From: Eimeria necatrix
Lineage: Eukaryota; Apicomplexa; Conoidasida; Eucoccidiorida; Eimeriidae
Length of the DNA stretch: 37,614 nucleotides
Reading direction: 5' to 3'
Assembly: GCF_000499385.1 (NCBI RefSeq)
Contig: NW_013653843.1
Location: 1-37,614 of the forward strand
Made by a program: the position numbers and the translations under genes. Below are positions 26,013-37,420 of this stretch, piece by piece (position 1 is the first letter of the stretch; each line of letters begins with the position of its first letter). The notes below the pieces were generated by a model. It did no database searches. It was given only the letters and a program-made list of their open reading frames with translations, and was not told the DNA's origin.

Positions 26013-29000
26013 GATTTTTCCCGTGAGTGTGCACAGTTTCACGCGCGTTTCAATGTTGTCAGCTATATTAAATTCAGCTATTGCTCAGGTGCTCTCGCGC
26101 CCTGGCTGTGACCAGAAGCAATGACTGCGCGCTACTAAACGTAAAACGGGCGTCTGTGCCACGAAATGACAAGCACAGAGCAACATTACACTGAAAATCA
26201 GCTAGGCATTGTAGAGTCCAGCACGTCAACACGGATACCACGAATGTAGTTTACCTCCAGCAAATCATCGAGTTTGTCTTCCTATGGTGAAAGAACTGCA
26301 TTTCCATTTTTGTAGGCCGAGCGGATAACAGTGCAGAAACGTCCCACATTTTCAAGCAGAGGATTGTGATGATTATCATAACAGGAATGCTTTTGACTGT
26401 GTGAAACTTTGTGCTTAATATCCTTAAGAAAAACTTCAATCAACGCAAACCACTGCTTTAGCCTTGCCGTAGGAGATGACTTAGGTCTTCAGCAAATTAA
26501 AGCGAGGGCCCACAACTTCAAACTTGGGCAGCTGGGTCATTTGCACAGCGACTAACTTGCTGCATATTTATGGGGCCATTTCATCGCATGCTTCAAAGTT
26601 AGGCACTGAAACGTTCATTGAGCGAAGAGCCTAGATCAATGCCTGAATGAATGAAGGGACGCAAACAGGCACAAACTCAGAAGTGCTGGGTGAGACTTCA
26701 CATTGCTTGCTGCAAGCGGGAAGCAAGCCATCTTGGATACTCCGCCATCACCTTAGGCTGCATATTACTCAGGCCACAGTTAAGAGCCATATAAAAGAAA
26801 CGCGTCTGGCGCAAACACACAAAAGATGAAGAATACGTGAAGACTGTAATGCGATGTTTACTGCACGGCACATCGCGACACGTTTATCATCGTCAAAGTG
26901 CTAGAAACATGTGCTTCTGAGTCTTCTTTGCGATGCACGTTTTAACTAGCAGCTCAGTATAGCCCGCTTAAGTATTGCATATCTGATGACATGCTTGCAA
27001 AGACGAAGGCGACGCAGAATAGTGCATGTGTAAAAAGTCAGTGCTAGAACTGACACCGAAGTATTGTAGACTCAGTGACACGTTTATTCTTGTGCGTATG
27101 CTGTCAACTCCAAAAAAGTTGAGACCAGTATGGTGTACCTTGTTCCTCAACACACTCATTTCCCAAGAGTTCGTCCACATTGCCAACTACTGGACATAAA
27201 TGCAACTCGTGAATTCCTTTTATGGGCATCGAAAAAATGGAACGCAAGATGTTTTTATAAGAAATGCTTTGTGCAGGCGGACGACAATCTTAATATTAAA
27301 AAGCCGCATAATGCACAGCATTATGACAGATCTGGGAGCGAAATTGGCCTGCAAATCTCTCTTACTTATTTCAATCTGGGACAGTAGCATAACAGGAGAT
27401 CTCGTCATCCCTTTCCTTGCCGTTTGATTGCATCACTGCATCCTATCCTCTCCATGATTCTGAACCCGTCAATGAAATTGGGAAAACATTAGTTTGTAGT
27501 TTGCACGCTTGCAACCGCACTAAAAGACAGTTGTAGATAGGGCGTTGATACCTATTAGAAGAAAATAACCCGCACTTGTCCCAATTACCATGTTTCCATG
27601 TGTACAATGGTGTGCCATGACGAGATTATGGATTTCCGTGGGGCCCAACCGAATGCACACTAGAAATGGCGATTGTAGAAAAGCAAAGTATTCTTTCACA
27701 CGAAGCGGTTACGTCATCGCACAGGTGTGCTGGAGCGTCCATATTATTTCTGAGATATGTTTCGCCGTAACTGCTTTCTATGTTAAAGTGACCCACCTCG
27801 GAGAAAAACGAAAAAAAGCTTAACTTCTAAGATTCCGCAAAACAATACAAGCGCACTTCCTGGAAATGTGTCATTAATGTTATAGCATAAATATGAGGGT
27901 GGTTCCGCATGCTGCAATCGGGCATCGCATATTCAAAAGAGTTGAAGACTCTAGGCGGCTTAGGTAGAAATAAGCGTGGCACACGACGCACTGACTTCGG
28001 ATCCAAGTATTTTCCGCACGAATGTGACAGGCCGATACACGTTTCTGCATAGGATGTTTTAAGGCCCTGGTTATCAGTGGAGGGCCTACTCTAGTGAAGA
28101 AGTCAAGTGTCGTGCAACTGACAAGCTGAAAATCATTCCGTGCATTCAAAGTTTCACACGCCGACGAATGTGCAAAGAAGCCGGCCCAGATGTAATTTAG
28201 ACGAATGCAAATTTGTATGCATACCCCTCATGTTTTTGCTGCACATAATTAATGCTGAACATTCAAATGATTTTGCTGACGTCAACACGCTCCCCTAAGA
28301 CAATAACTGCCAGCAAAAGCGGCAGATACAGGGCAAAAAACGCATAAAAGAATAACCCTGATACTCGCAGACGGTTTGCATTAAAACATGATCAACCAAA
28401 GAGGAACATCGCACGCACCGCTCTTATGAAGGCGACCCTTGATATGAGCAAATAAACACTGTGCAGGCAATATGAACAGATAACCTTTAGGTCACAAGGC
28501 AGCACAGCCACTTAGATATGCGCACTGTGCCGCGCGCAAAGTTTGCCTGAACATTGCACGCGGTGCTAATGTTGAGATTTTGGAGGCATAGCGCACTTGC
28601 TGGTAGCTCAGAAGCGCAATATTTCAAATTTTGCAGCGCACGGGTGATACGGGAGAAAAGCGTTATGTCATTTATACTTGGAAGCTACTCAAGGAAAGCT
28701 CTTTTCAGAGCTGCAATTCCGTGGCAGACACAGATGCCCATGAGGTGCATCCAGTTGGGCACGCCCTAGCTGGCAAGCTCAGAAATGGCGTTGCCACAGA
28801 CACAGGTATTACGGTGTCATCAGCTTTGATTCTTTAAGCAAGCCAATACAGTGACATGAAAAGCACAGAGTGCTGCTGAGGATAGGACAGTATATGAGAA
28901 GCATTTGCTTTTGCTTGCGCACAAAGTAATCTCGTTGTGCTCCTTAAAAAAGAGACATCCTGTTTTTCACGGCGCACTTTCTGGGCATCACGATGAATAT

Positions 29001-30749
29001 ATAGAGTTCCAATTCAAAGACAGATAAACCGTATGTGAAACTGTATAATTTTGGTAGATCTATTATGCTTCGCAGCGGGCTGTTTGGAGCTCTCTTTCCG
29101 CGCTTTAATATATCCAGCATGATTCAGGACACGGTAAAGAAGCCACGCTGTTACTACAATGGAACAATACTAGAGGCCTTCATTCAAGCAAATGTATCAA
29201 AACGAATGTGCGCTAATGTGCCGATTAAACACTGTATTGATCCGTATCTTGGTGAGTTTCATATTACTAGAATGTGTTTAAACTGGCAGTTTCGCGCAAG
29301 AAGCGATGAAACGAGCAAAATAGTTAACATGCCGGCGCAAGCAAATGCACACGCTCAAAAAACGCATCTGGTTACGAGCTTTCTGCACTTTGAGTTCTTC
29401 GTAAAGAATGAAACACACTCCCTGCAGGCTCGAGAGGGATCGCCGGTATCTTTCCTATTCTCGTATGCATTTGTCAACGAATTTCACAATAACTGGCAAC
29501 ACAGGGCGCGAGGATTGTAGTGAAAAAGACTGCTTCAGATACGTACAGAAAAGTCGCACTTTTCATCTCTGGAATTTTCGCAAAATCTGCGGGGCAGGGA
29601 GGACGATAATGACAACTGGTAGTAGAGGAGACTAAGGGATGCCAGGCTAGGTTATACCGAGCGGCCACGATGAAGACGTCTCACAACATAGTAGTATTTC
29701 TACGAATATCGCTGCTTAAAGCGTAGCGTTGCTCTATCAGACGGTTGTGGAATGCTGGCTGGAACGTGAAAAGACGTGACAACTCTGCACGACGCAAAGA
29801 CCAAAACTCGAAATCATATTTGTTGTGGCGTAGGTTTACCATCAAGTCAACATACAGCCTGTATTTAGCAGGCGCATTGAGAAATCTGATTTGTCGTGAT
29901 ATTGCGTGCAGTTAAAAGAACAGCAGTGGTATTGCACCACGCATGTAGCGAACATTCCGGAAGTTTACTACAGCTTAGATAAAAAGCTGCAGAGTCAGGA
30001 AAAGCTGAACAGTGCAAGGCACCAAATGACGCATTAAAAGCCGAGCAGCAGGCCTGAATCCATGTGTTCAAAATGCCTGTAGAAGTGCATTTTTTATCAG
30101 CCTTCAGTCTTGAGATTACACTAGCAGCGTCAAGCATTAAGCCTTACTAGCGTTCAAATTCAAAAGGTGTTTATTGAGAAATAACGAAGACACAACTAGT
30201 GCAGCATAGTCTACCGAAAAAAGCGTACAATCTACAGAATTGTCATGCGATCTCGCCCTACCCTGTAACTACAAGCGGGCAGACAAAGACTCACTGCGCG
30301 CCTGCCCATCAGTGTGTTCAACATGGTGCATACGGTATCGGCTGTTTACCCAGCGAAACCAAAGGCAGCAACTCGAACTCATTGGCATGATTGGCTGCTC
30401 GTCAATGTTTTTCACAGAACCATTGGGCTCCAGCAAATGCTTTTTATGGTATGCACACGGCCTACTGCCAGTTAAGGGTTAAAAGTACAGCTCGGCGGTA
30501 TTCACGGGAGCATCAACAAATGTGTAGCAGCACGCTTGGAAAAAAATGCGTGGTGCCATAACTGTGCAAATCGGTGGCACGATGCGCAGAACTAAAGGCG
30601 AGACTTCGCAGCGCCGAGCACAAATGAATTCCAAGTAACTAAACTGATTTATAAGATTGAAGCTCGCCTTCGCTGCGTTGGACGCACTAGCTACGTGTTT
30701 GCAGTTGCCTCTCAGAGTCTTTGACCAGATTGTAACGCGTTGTAGGTAT
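26013..30749. other. Anonymous sequence, no supported gene
   Basis: About 4.7 kb. The longest frame, 29035-29520 (plus, 161 codons), opens with GTG; its first ATG is at 29065. I find no domain, signal peptide or membrane segment in it. Frames of about 89-98 codons at 27880-28149, 29865-30137 and 30479-30775 (minus) are also unrecognised. The word cgcactttctg appears at 28973-28983, the first of four occurrences in this part of the window. Confidence 0.45.
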
Positions 30750-31142
30750 CTACAATGCAGGAGCTTCGTAGGCATTTTGGCACAAAAAGCATTCTGTCTC
30801 TAATTCGATGAGATGCGCTTTTGCACAAACTAGCAGAGACAGCCCTAGTTCCACAGCGTCGCCACAGCCTCCGAAATTTGATGTTGCAGCGCATTTTATA
30901 GCAGTGAGCATGTCAACCTTAACAAGATACTGCTTGTGGTCACGCTCGTCAAGCCAACGCCCCGGCGCATCAGAGTGACTGAAAGGCCGGAGCAATGTAT
31001 CTCTCACCAGAAACCTGTGACAAGGTGCACACAAAATAACATTGTTAGAGCATACATTATGTTTCTCTGTGCCTTGAGTCCTGCAAAAAGGAACGCTTGC
31101 AGCTTGCTGGAAGCAGGTCTTTTGGTAACACTTCACTTGCAC
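30750..31142 (-). pseudogene. Possible decayed Ty3/gypsy-type integrase fragment
   Basis: A 130-codon minus-strand frame. Its middle has CAPC preceded by a V-x-x-N-N-V-like spacer. About 21 residues later comes RWLDERD, then YLVKVDMLT. In gypsy-type integrases the zinc-binding CxxC is followed after about 20-25 residues by W and the first catalytic Asp, and then by a YLVVVD-like strand. The order and rough spacing agree, but the gap between Asp and YLV is shorter than usual. No clear second Asp (DNG) or Glu of the D,D-35-E triad is visible, so it cannot be an intact enzyme. The resemblance was found by eye across many frames and could be chance; ordinary anonymous DNA is the main alternative. 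Confidence 0.2.
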
Positions 31143-33941
31143 TGCCCCAATTCAAGAGTGTGCCGTTGATGGCGCACATGTATGGAGCGCGTTATTAAAT
31201 TCCATATAACTGGCTTATTAAAGCGAACCGCTTGCAAACACTCTCACATTCCGTGCCAGCGTGCTTCGTCCTTCGCAGCGTTCACTGTATTCATGCCAAT
31301 TATGTAAACAGTCTGCTCACAAGTGGTGTGGTGAAAGTGACCGTGACTCGCTGTCATTCGTCGCTGATGTGGTGTACTTCCTTCTGGAAGCCTGTACGCT
31401 TAATGAGAGTGTTTCGTGAAAGCCACTCATACATTACACATATCTGAATGAGCTTGCTTTACTGCGGCAGCCCGACTTGGTAGATCGTAGTCAATTATCG
31501 AGCAGTGCTAGCGGACAGTATGAGTCGCCGTCGGTGAACAAACTACTCGATTTAAGACCGGAAAAGGTTTTGGGATACTTCAGTGTCATTATTTGCAAAA
31601 TTTGCAGCATTTGGAAGCACTGGCTCACACAGGTGATGACACGTACAAGCGTGGCTTTTTCTTTGCCAGAAGGAGCTGCAACCTTCAGTTAATAGTAACT
31701 CCGCTCGGTGACATCAACCAAACAGGGTAAAATTTACTTTGATGCGCTTCTGCGCCAACTTCAGTGCAAAAGAAATGATTTCGATGTCGAAAGAGCTCAT
31801 TTCAACTTGAAGTTTCTGACATAAATTTCCTACAAATGCTTATGTGGTTCATAGTTTTCACAGTGACATCTCACCTCAACACACTAAACCCCATAAATCG
31901 AAGGACAGACCCTACTGCGCAGTAGAAGTAGACGCACGCAATGTTTTGCTGATACGTGGAGCCGGTGTTGCATGCGACGCACTTTCTGCACATTCGCCAC
32001 CGTACCAGACCAAGCTAATGAGCTCTGGTTGAGGCTTTTGTTGCCTAATAAATGTGTCGCATACTGCAAAATTATTGTGGGCCAAACGACGCAGATATTG
32101 TTACGTTGCTCAAGATATAATCGCACGACGCTTTTCCATCGACACTAGTAAACAGTGGCAGAACGCTGGTTCCCGTAGCAACTGCTGCGTTACTTGAAGG
32201 TCCGCAAGTAGGAAACCAAGAATAAATTCATGCAGCTGCCTACTGTAAACGCACCAGCTGCGCCTCCGTCCTTCTCTGCGTCTTGTGTTAACTGTGCTTC
32301 TGCTGGCCTGCAAGCCGCCATCAAACATCAGGATGTTGGGACAGAGCTGACGTACAAAATCCATGTCCAATTTATGGTTTGTTAACGATGTCACAGACAA
32401 TAAAAAACAAATAAGAGGGTCCTGGAATATACGAAGGCTTCCGCCTTACATGCCACGCACAGGACTTGCACAGGCTTCACTACTCACCGGGTCGCATAAA
32501 GTAAATGCACGTTAAGTGAACCGAAGCCATTGCAGCGTTTTGCCCATTGGATACAGAAATTCTCAACCCATTGTTTCACTGCCATCCTGCAAGCGTGTTT
32601 GCCTTCGATGAGGTCCGTAACAACTACTGAGAAAACTGCACGTAAACGCAAGACTAACCACGAAAAATGCCTGTGAGTGATCATGACAGAAAGCACTTGC
32701 TTTCGTGTTTATAAGCTGCGCACACTAGTTATGAGACTGCTTAAGATGCTTGCATGAAAACTGCAGTTAAACACAACCAAACAAGTAGAGGTTAGTGTTC
32801 ATGTAAATACACAGCGCATTTATAACCCTTCACGCTGACACGATATCTCCTGTGACCCCCTCTTGTGCACTGCACTCACCGTCTGAATATTCATCCGCGT
32901 ATTTGTTGTTTGTTTAAATCATTTACGGTCTCAGATACGTTTGCAGGTGCCGGTGGCACGGATTCTGGTGACACAAACACAAGTCCAGTGCCATTCCCAA
33001 AATTTTATAATTTGTGAGCCGCATAGACCATTTGTGAGGCTGCACACTCCGATCGGACGGAATTTGTAATACGACGCCGGAGTGCCTGTATATATACAGC
33101 CCATCTGCAATGCATAGCACTGTTATAACTTGCTACAGAATCCTCTGAAAATTTTAAACTGCATCCATGGCGAATGCTGTTGCGCGCCTCCACGCTTAGG
33201 TAACTTTCTCATAATTAAAGAGGCTTTAGGTTGTGACATCATCCCGGCATATGCGAGTGTTCCTCTGCAGTTAGTCAAGCAGCCTCCTAGGCATGGAATG
33301 TGAGCACCTGCGATCCCTCAGCAAAGAAAAATGCCTTTAGAAACACAGTAGATACTAAAATCATGTAACGAAGCATTAGAGCCTGTCATTTTAAGATGCA
33401 TCACGGCACGTTATGGGAAGATGTTGCCTTTGAAAATTAAAGACAGCTGCAGAATCGCCGGTAGCCGCCTTGTACTTATTCAAATTACGACCAGCGCTCA
33501 GGGCCACTGCTTGAACTCTAAACAAAATGGTTCGCAGTAAGTCATTCAAACTAAAGTGTCTCACAGTGCAAAAGTGCACCAGACATTTCCAATAAATGCA
33601 GGCACTTTGATTTCAAGCGCTATCCTCGTGGAGCAACTTACAGTCTGCAGGACCAGCTATCCGAAATCCCAATTCACTTTCATGCAAGCAAAGACAAGCT
33701 CATCAGCGCCACTCGGGTGAAACGTAAGAAGACCATACACTTACTGAATCAGCCTGAGTTTCACCACATCAGATCCCGCTTGGTAGAGGGACAAAGTTCA
33801 ATTCGGCAGGCTAAACCGATGCCCGCTTCGAATCTACAGGATCTACTACACTTCACTGAGATCATGCCACGCAGCCAGAACGCCACAGCGGCTGGCCGAA
33901 GTCTATAGCTGCAGCAGACTGAAAGCTGAAAAATCAAACTT
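31143..33941. other. Anonymous sequence with one RNase H-like string
   Basis: No gene is supported. Plus frame 31844-32032 contains LIRGAGVACDALSAHSPP at about 31944-31999. This faintly recalls the G-x-x-N-x-x-ADALSR end of gypsy RNase H, and it overlaps the recurrent word cgcactttctgc (31978-31989). Minus frames at 31884-32126 and 32110-32400 are unrecognised. A 14-bp palindrome, ctgtatatatacag, lies at 33086-33099. Between 33558 and 33908 the plus strand is open for 116 codons with no early ATG. Confidence 0.4.
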
Positions 33942-34023
33942 CAATCCCTAAGAATTTCCTTTTTTCTGCAGCTGCCAAGCAGATTCCGAAGCAATTGCAG
34001 AAAAAAGGAATCCTTAGGGATTG
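33942..34023. other. Long hairpin resembling a microRNA precursor or small foldback
   Basis: The arms 33942-33974 and 33992-34023 are inverted copies. An outer 11-bp block (caatccctaag/cttagggattg) and an inner 13-bp block (ccttttttctgca/tgcagaaaaaagg) are perfect, separated by one substitution and a one-base bulge. The loop is about 17 nt (33975-33991). A total length of 82 nt with a nearly continuous stem of about 30 bp is in the size range of animal pre-miRNAs, but also of small inverted-repeat element remnants. The strand is unknown because either would fold. It lies 34 bp after the stop of an open frame (33906-33908). The inverted repeat is certain; transcription is inference. Confidence 0.85.
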
Positions 34024-35349
34024 GTTCCCTCAGTGCTCAAAAGAATGTTTCATGCATTATGTTGCGTTTTATATGATTGCCTGCTTTCAAATATCGCACT
34101 CACGAAAGGCCAGACGCAAAGCGTTGTGATGGCTGTACCAGGTAGAATGCGAAGCACAATGTTTCTGCACCGGGCACCCAAAATCTTGCAATGATGGGAT
34201 AGCAGCGAACAAGAACTCACCTTCTGATAGACCGCTACAATGGACAGTGAACTGTTCGTTAAAGTCACCGCAGACGACTTTTGCTCTACATCGCCTGACA
34301 ACCAATTCGAGCATCATGCTGCAGCAGCAGAGTCACGTGGAGCAGTGACGCACTAACTAAACCAGTTCAGTTGTGCGCGACCTTTGGAGCATGCGCAAAC
34401 CTCCCTTCAGCTCCACATAAAGCTCCCCAAAAAGTGTGCAGAGCCTGGGCCTTCACATACCCAGAAACAGCGAAATCACGCCGTTAAGAAGGGCCGACCT
34501 AGAGAGACTACTCGCCAATGCTAAATATCACAACTTTTCTGAAAGCCCAGTGCGAACATAGCAGGTACGAATCATAACACACGCAAATTGTGCCTAGCTG
34601 CAGTTGTTCAACAGGGACGCCCTTCAAGAAAAGCAGCAGACTCCATCTGACCCTCACTGTTGGCCCAAAGATTCACTCCCTCATGATTTGTGGGGGACGG
34701 ACGACCTCTGAGCTTCCACTGAGTTCTTTTCGTTCTTACCACGCAATGCTGGATTGCACACAGCCAGTGCATTTCGCCGATGAAAATGATTCTTCATCCT
34801 ATCTCACGAGAATGGATATTAGAAGGACATATACATTGAATCTTTCCAGAGCATTGCGAATCGCCGGCCGCGAGACACGCCTTAAGGCAAATTCATTGGC
34901 TGAATGACAAAAGGAGCGTCCCTAGTCCCTAAAAGGTGCCAGATTTAAAGACCTACACTCTAAAGGACCCACAATCCACTTTCCCAAATGCCACACCCAC
35001 TAAGGCATAGCAGCTCTTCAAAAGCCTTACCTCCAAAAATTAGCGAAAAGTAGATGCATACCGTAGCCATCTCGTGGCCGGAATGACAGAGGCCAAAGCT
35101 GTTCATTTGTTATGCTTGGGTGACAACGGTCTCAAATACAGAAAATACGGACACGTTTAATCGGGTGAAAAGCTTCTGCGTTGCAATGCGTCTGCGTAAC
35201 AAGCTGCGACGCGTCGTAGCCCAGAAACCGAAATTCGCCAAGTACACTAAACGCTTTCGAAGTATCTGAGCGGCCCTCAAGGCTCCCAGTTATCTTCCAC
35301 TAAAGTCTCGAATTAAAACTTAGTGAAATAAAAAGAAGGTTCAAGCACA
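34024..35349. other. Anonymous sequence, no supported gene
   Basis: The longest frame is 34590-34907 (plus, 105 codons, GTG start), unrecognised and Ser/Thr-rich. Two overlapping minus frames (34050-34301 and 34087-34317) are likely chance. At 35045-35158 the plus strand reads KVDAYRSHLVAG then KAVHLLCLG after an in-frame TAG. This faintly recalls the start of a gypsy capsid (gag) domain, but too weakly to call. Confidence 0.4.
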
Positions 35350-35405
35350 GTGCATCGCATTAGGCGCAAGTTAATAAGTGCATCGTATTGTGCGCACGTT
35401 AATAA
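35350..35405. repeat. 28-bp tandem duplication
   Basis: Adjacent units 35350-35377 and 35378-35405 share gtgcatcg and gttaataa. They differ at about five positions in between (cattaggcgcaa versus tattgtgcgcac). It lies just upstream of the candidate retroelement relic. No function is evident. Confidence 0.85.
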
Positions 35406-35481
35406 GCGAAACTGCAAGAAATTGACCACTGAGTCAACGGTTTAAACGGCTCATCTGGCGCACTTTCTGCAGTTTCAGCGG

Positions 35482-37420
35482 TTGCCTGAGAGTGTACCGA
35501 CGCCAAATTTTTTGAAGCCAGCGCAACGAGCTGGCGAAAAGTGGAAACAAACAACCAACGCAAAAACGACCACGCGTTCGCTGCCAATGCCGATGACAAA
35601 AAATGCAACGCACTTTCTGCGCATTCAGCAGTTATCGTTCAACTCTGGCCATTGGTGCGTCAAACGTGTCCATAAGCAACGCCGGCACGGCATTGATGTG
35701 CAAGGCATGGCTTACAGACCATCCACATAAGCGATAGCATACCATTTGCAAAGCTCAAAAGTAGATAAACACGATACATGAAATGAAAAGCATATAGGAC
35801 CTCCCAACTCATATTACCATCAACACGGAAACGTACGCATCCTATATAGCCACTCGATTTCCACGCTAGGGAAAATATCAATCCTGACACGCATTACGTA
35901 ATTCGATTCCGACTCGAAAACTGGAGCTGCTACCGTGTCTCGGCACTTCTGTTGCGATTGCAATTCTGATGCATTCGTACTTGCCAACAACGCCTGCTTT
36001 CATGGCTCAGCACTTGTGTATTTTGTCCCCCTTCGTCAACGGCCTTCGAGACTCGCCCATCGCCTTTCAAGAGTGTTTACTAGCAACTAGCAACTGGGGC
36101 CGAACACTTAATCAGAGCTCCTTATATCTTGCAGCCGTCAAGCAGACAGAACATGAACTCCGCACTTTCCAGGCTCGCGATACGTCTGTGACAAAGTACA
36201 AAAGTGACTATTCGCGCCTTTCATGGTGCCTTCGAGCTGCACATTGCGTGTGGAGAATTTCCAAACAGTTACTTTCGCAATTCTGCGTCGATGCGAAGCC
36301 ACAGGGAGCACAAAAACAAGGGACAACACGTGCAATTGCGGGCCATCTACATCGGCTGAGAAGCAGGCACAAATATCCCAACGCGAATCGGCAAATCAAA
36401 CCACTGGTGACCTGCACTATGTTTGAAAGCTTCGATGACCCTCAACGCTGGTGCTCTAAGTCACACAAGTGTTTGGGTTGGGCTCCCTGCGCTCCTTGCC
36501 TCGCTGCTGCTTTTTGATTTTCACAGCAGCAGGGCAGGCGTTTACGCGGCTGCGAGGAGGCATGATTGCATGGCACCACAGCATTGCGGATGTCGGCCTT
36601 CTGAAGCGTGGCATGGCTGCTGAACGTTTGAGCAGTGCGTGCTGATCCTCAATGTGTACAAACGCGCGCTCCTTCACCACTAATGCTCACCCGTAACCAC
36701 CCAATAATGCGTAGCTGCACAATAGAGCACGCGTGCCGACTTCGGCTCCAGTAAAACTGTATCCAAGCCATTTCCACCGACACAAGTTCCACATGCTTAG
36801 CAGCTGTGCGCCGTACTTTCTGTAGCGGGAATGAAACACATTATTCGTTATCCTATCAATGCCTACTGTGCTGAGAAAGAACACACACAAAAGCCATAGC
36901 TCTACTCGCAGCGAAAACGTCCCACATAAAACGTAAACGAACAGGGCGCACTTCGTGGATAGCTACGTTCGGAGCAAAAATGCTTCCCCTGCCCCAAGCG
37001 CTAACGAACAAATCCATTAGACTCATCAGCACATTCATTGCACTCTGGCCTACTAGGTAGCCATATGACACGACGGCGTTGCAGCGAGAGTCATGCGCAG
37101 CCTCAGACAACAGCAAACAAGGTCGTGCGCCAACCCACTCCGACAATTGAACGAGGTGTATAGCGCGCCGTCTGCAGTTTCAGTGGCCACAAAGGCGAAT
37201 AACATGCTTTACCAATCCTTGCCGTCGCAGCCGACAACATTTGGTGTACTGCGCGGAATCCTGTTCAGAGGTTCTAACGAAAATGCTGCAACAAACGCCT
37301 TAAGCCGCGTAGCTTCTCTACTGGTGCTCGCTGACGTAGAAACGCACTTCCTGCAGCATTGTCCGGCATCGTTGTTACCCCAAATGTTAATGCACGTATC
37401 TGGCGTCATGTACATGACCT
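35482..37420 (+). mobile_element. Possible decayed Ty3/gypsy-type gag-pol relic
   Basis: On the plus strand I see, in the order expected of such elements, short and frameshifted resemblances. PTPNFLKPAQ with GEKWKQ (35500-35550) is gag-start-like. DNTCNCG (about 36325-36345) is like a zinc-knuckle remnant. LNAGALSHTSVW (36435-36470) is like an aspartic protease with DTGA degraded. KPFPPTQ, then after an in-frame stop QLCAVL and GMK (36765-36845), is like the start of a reverse transcriptase palm. ENAATNALSR (37276-37308) is like the ADALSR end of RNase H. Frames change between each, no catalytic DTGA or YxDD is present, and no LTRs were found. Each match alone is at chance level; only the common order lends weight. 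If real, it is a long-dead copy. Confidence 0.22.

Noticed and set aside
35456..35463. tggcgcac as a retroelement primer-binding site upstream of the gag-like start
   Set aside because: No LTR end or second LTR was found, and the bases belong to a word that recurs elsewhere in the window.
36494..36538. Imperfect gctgctg/cagcagc hairpin
   Set aside because: Only 7 inner pairs are perfect, the rest needs a bulge, and such CAG/CTG strings arise easily.
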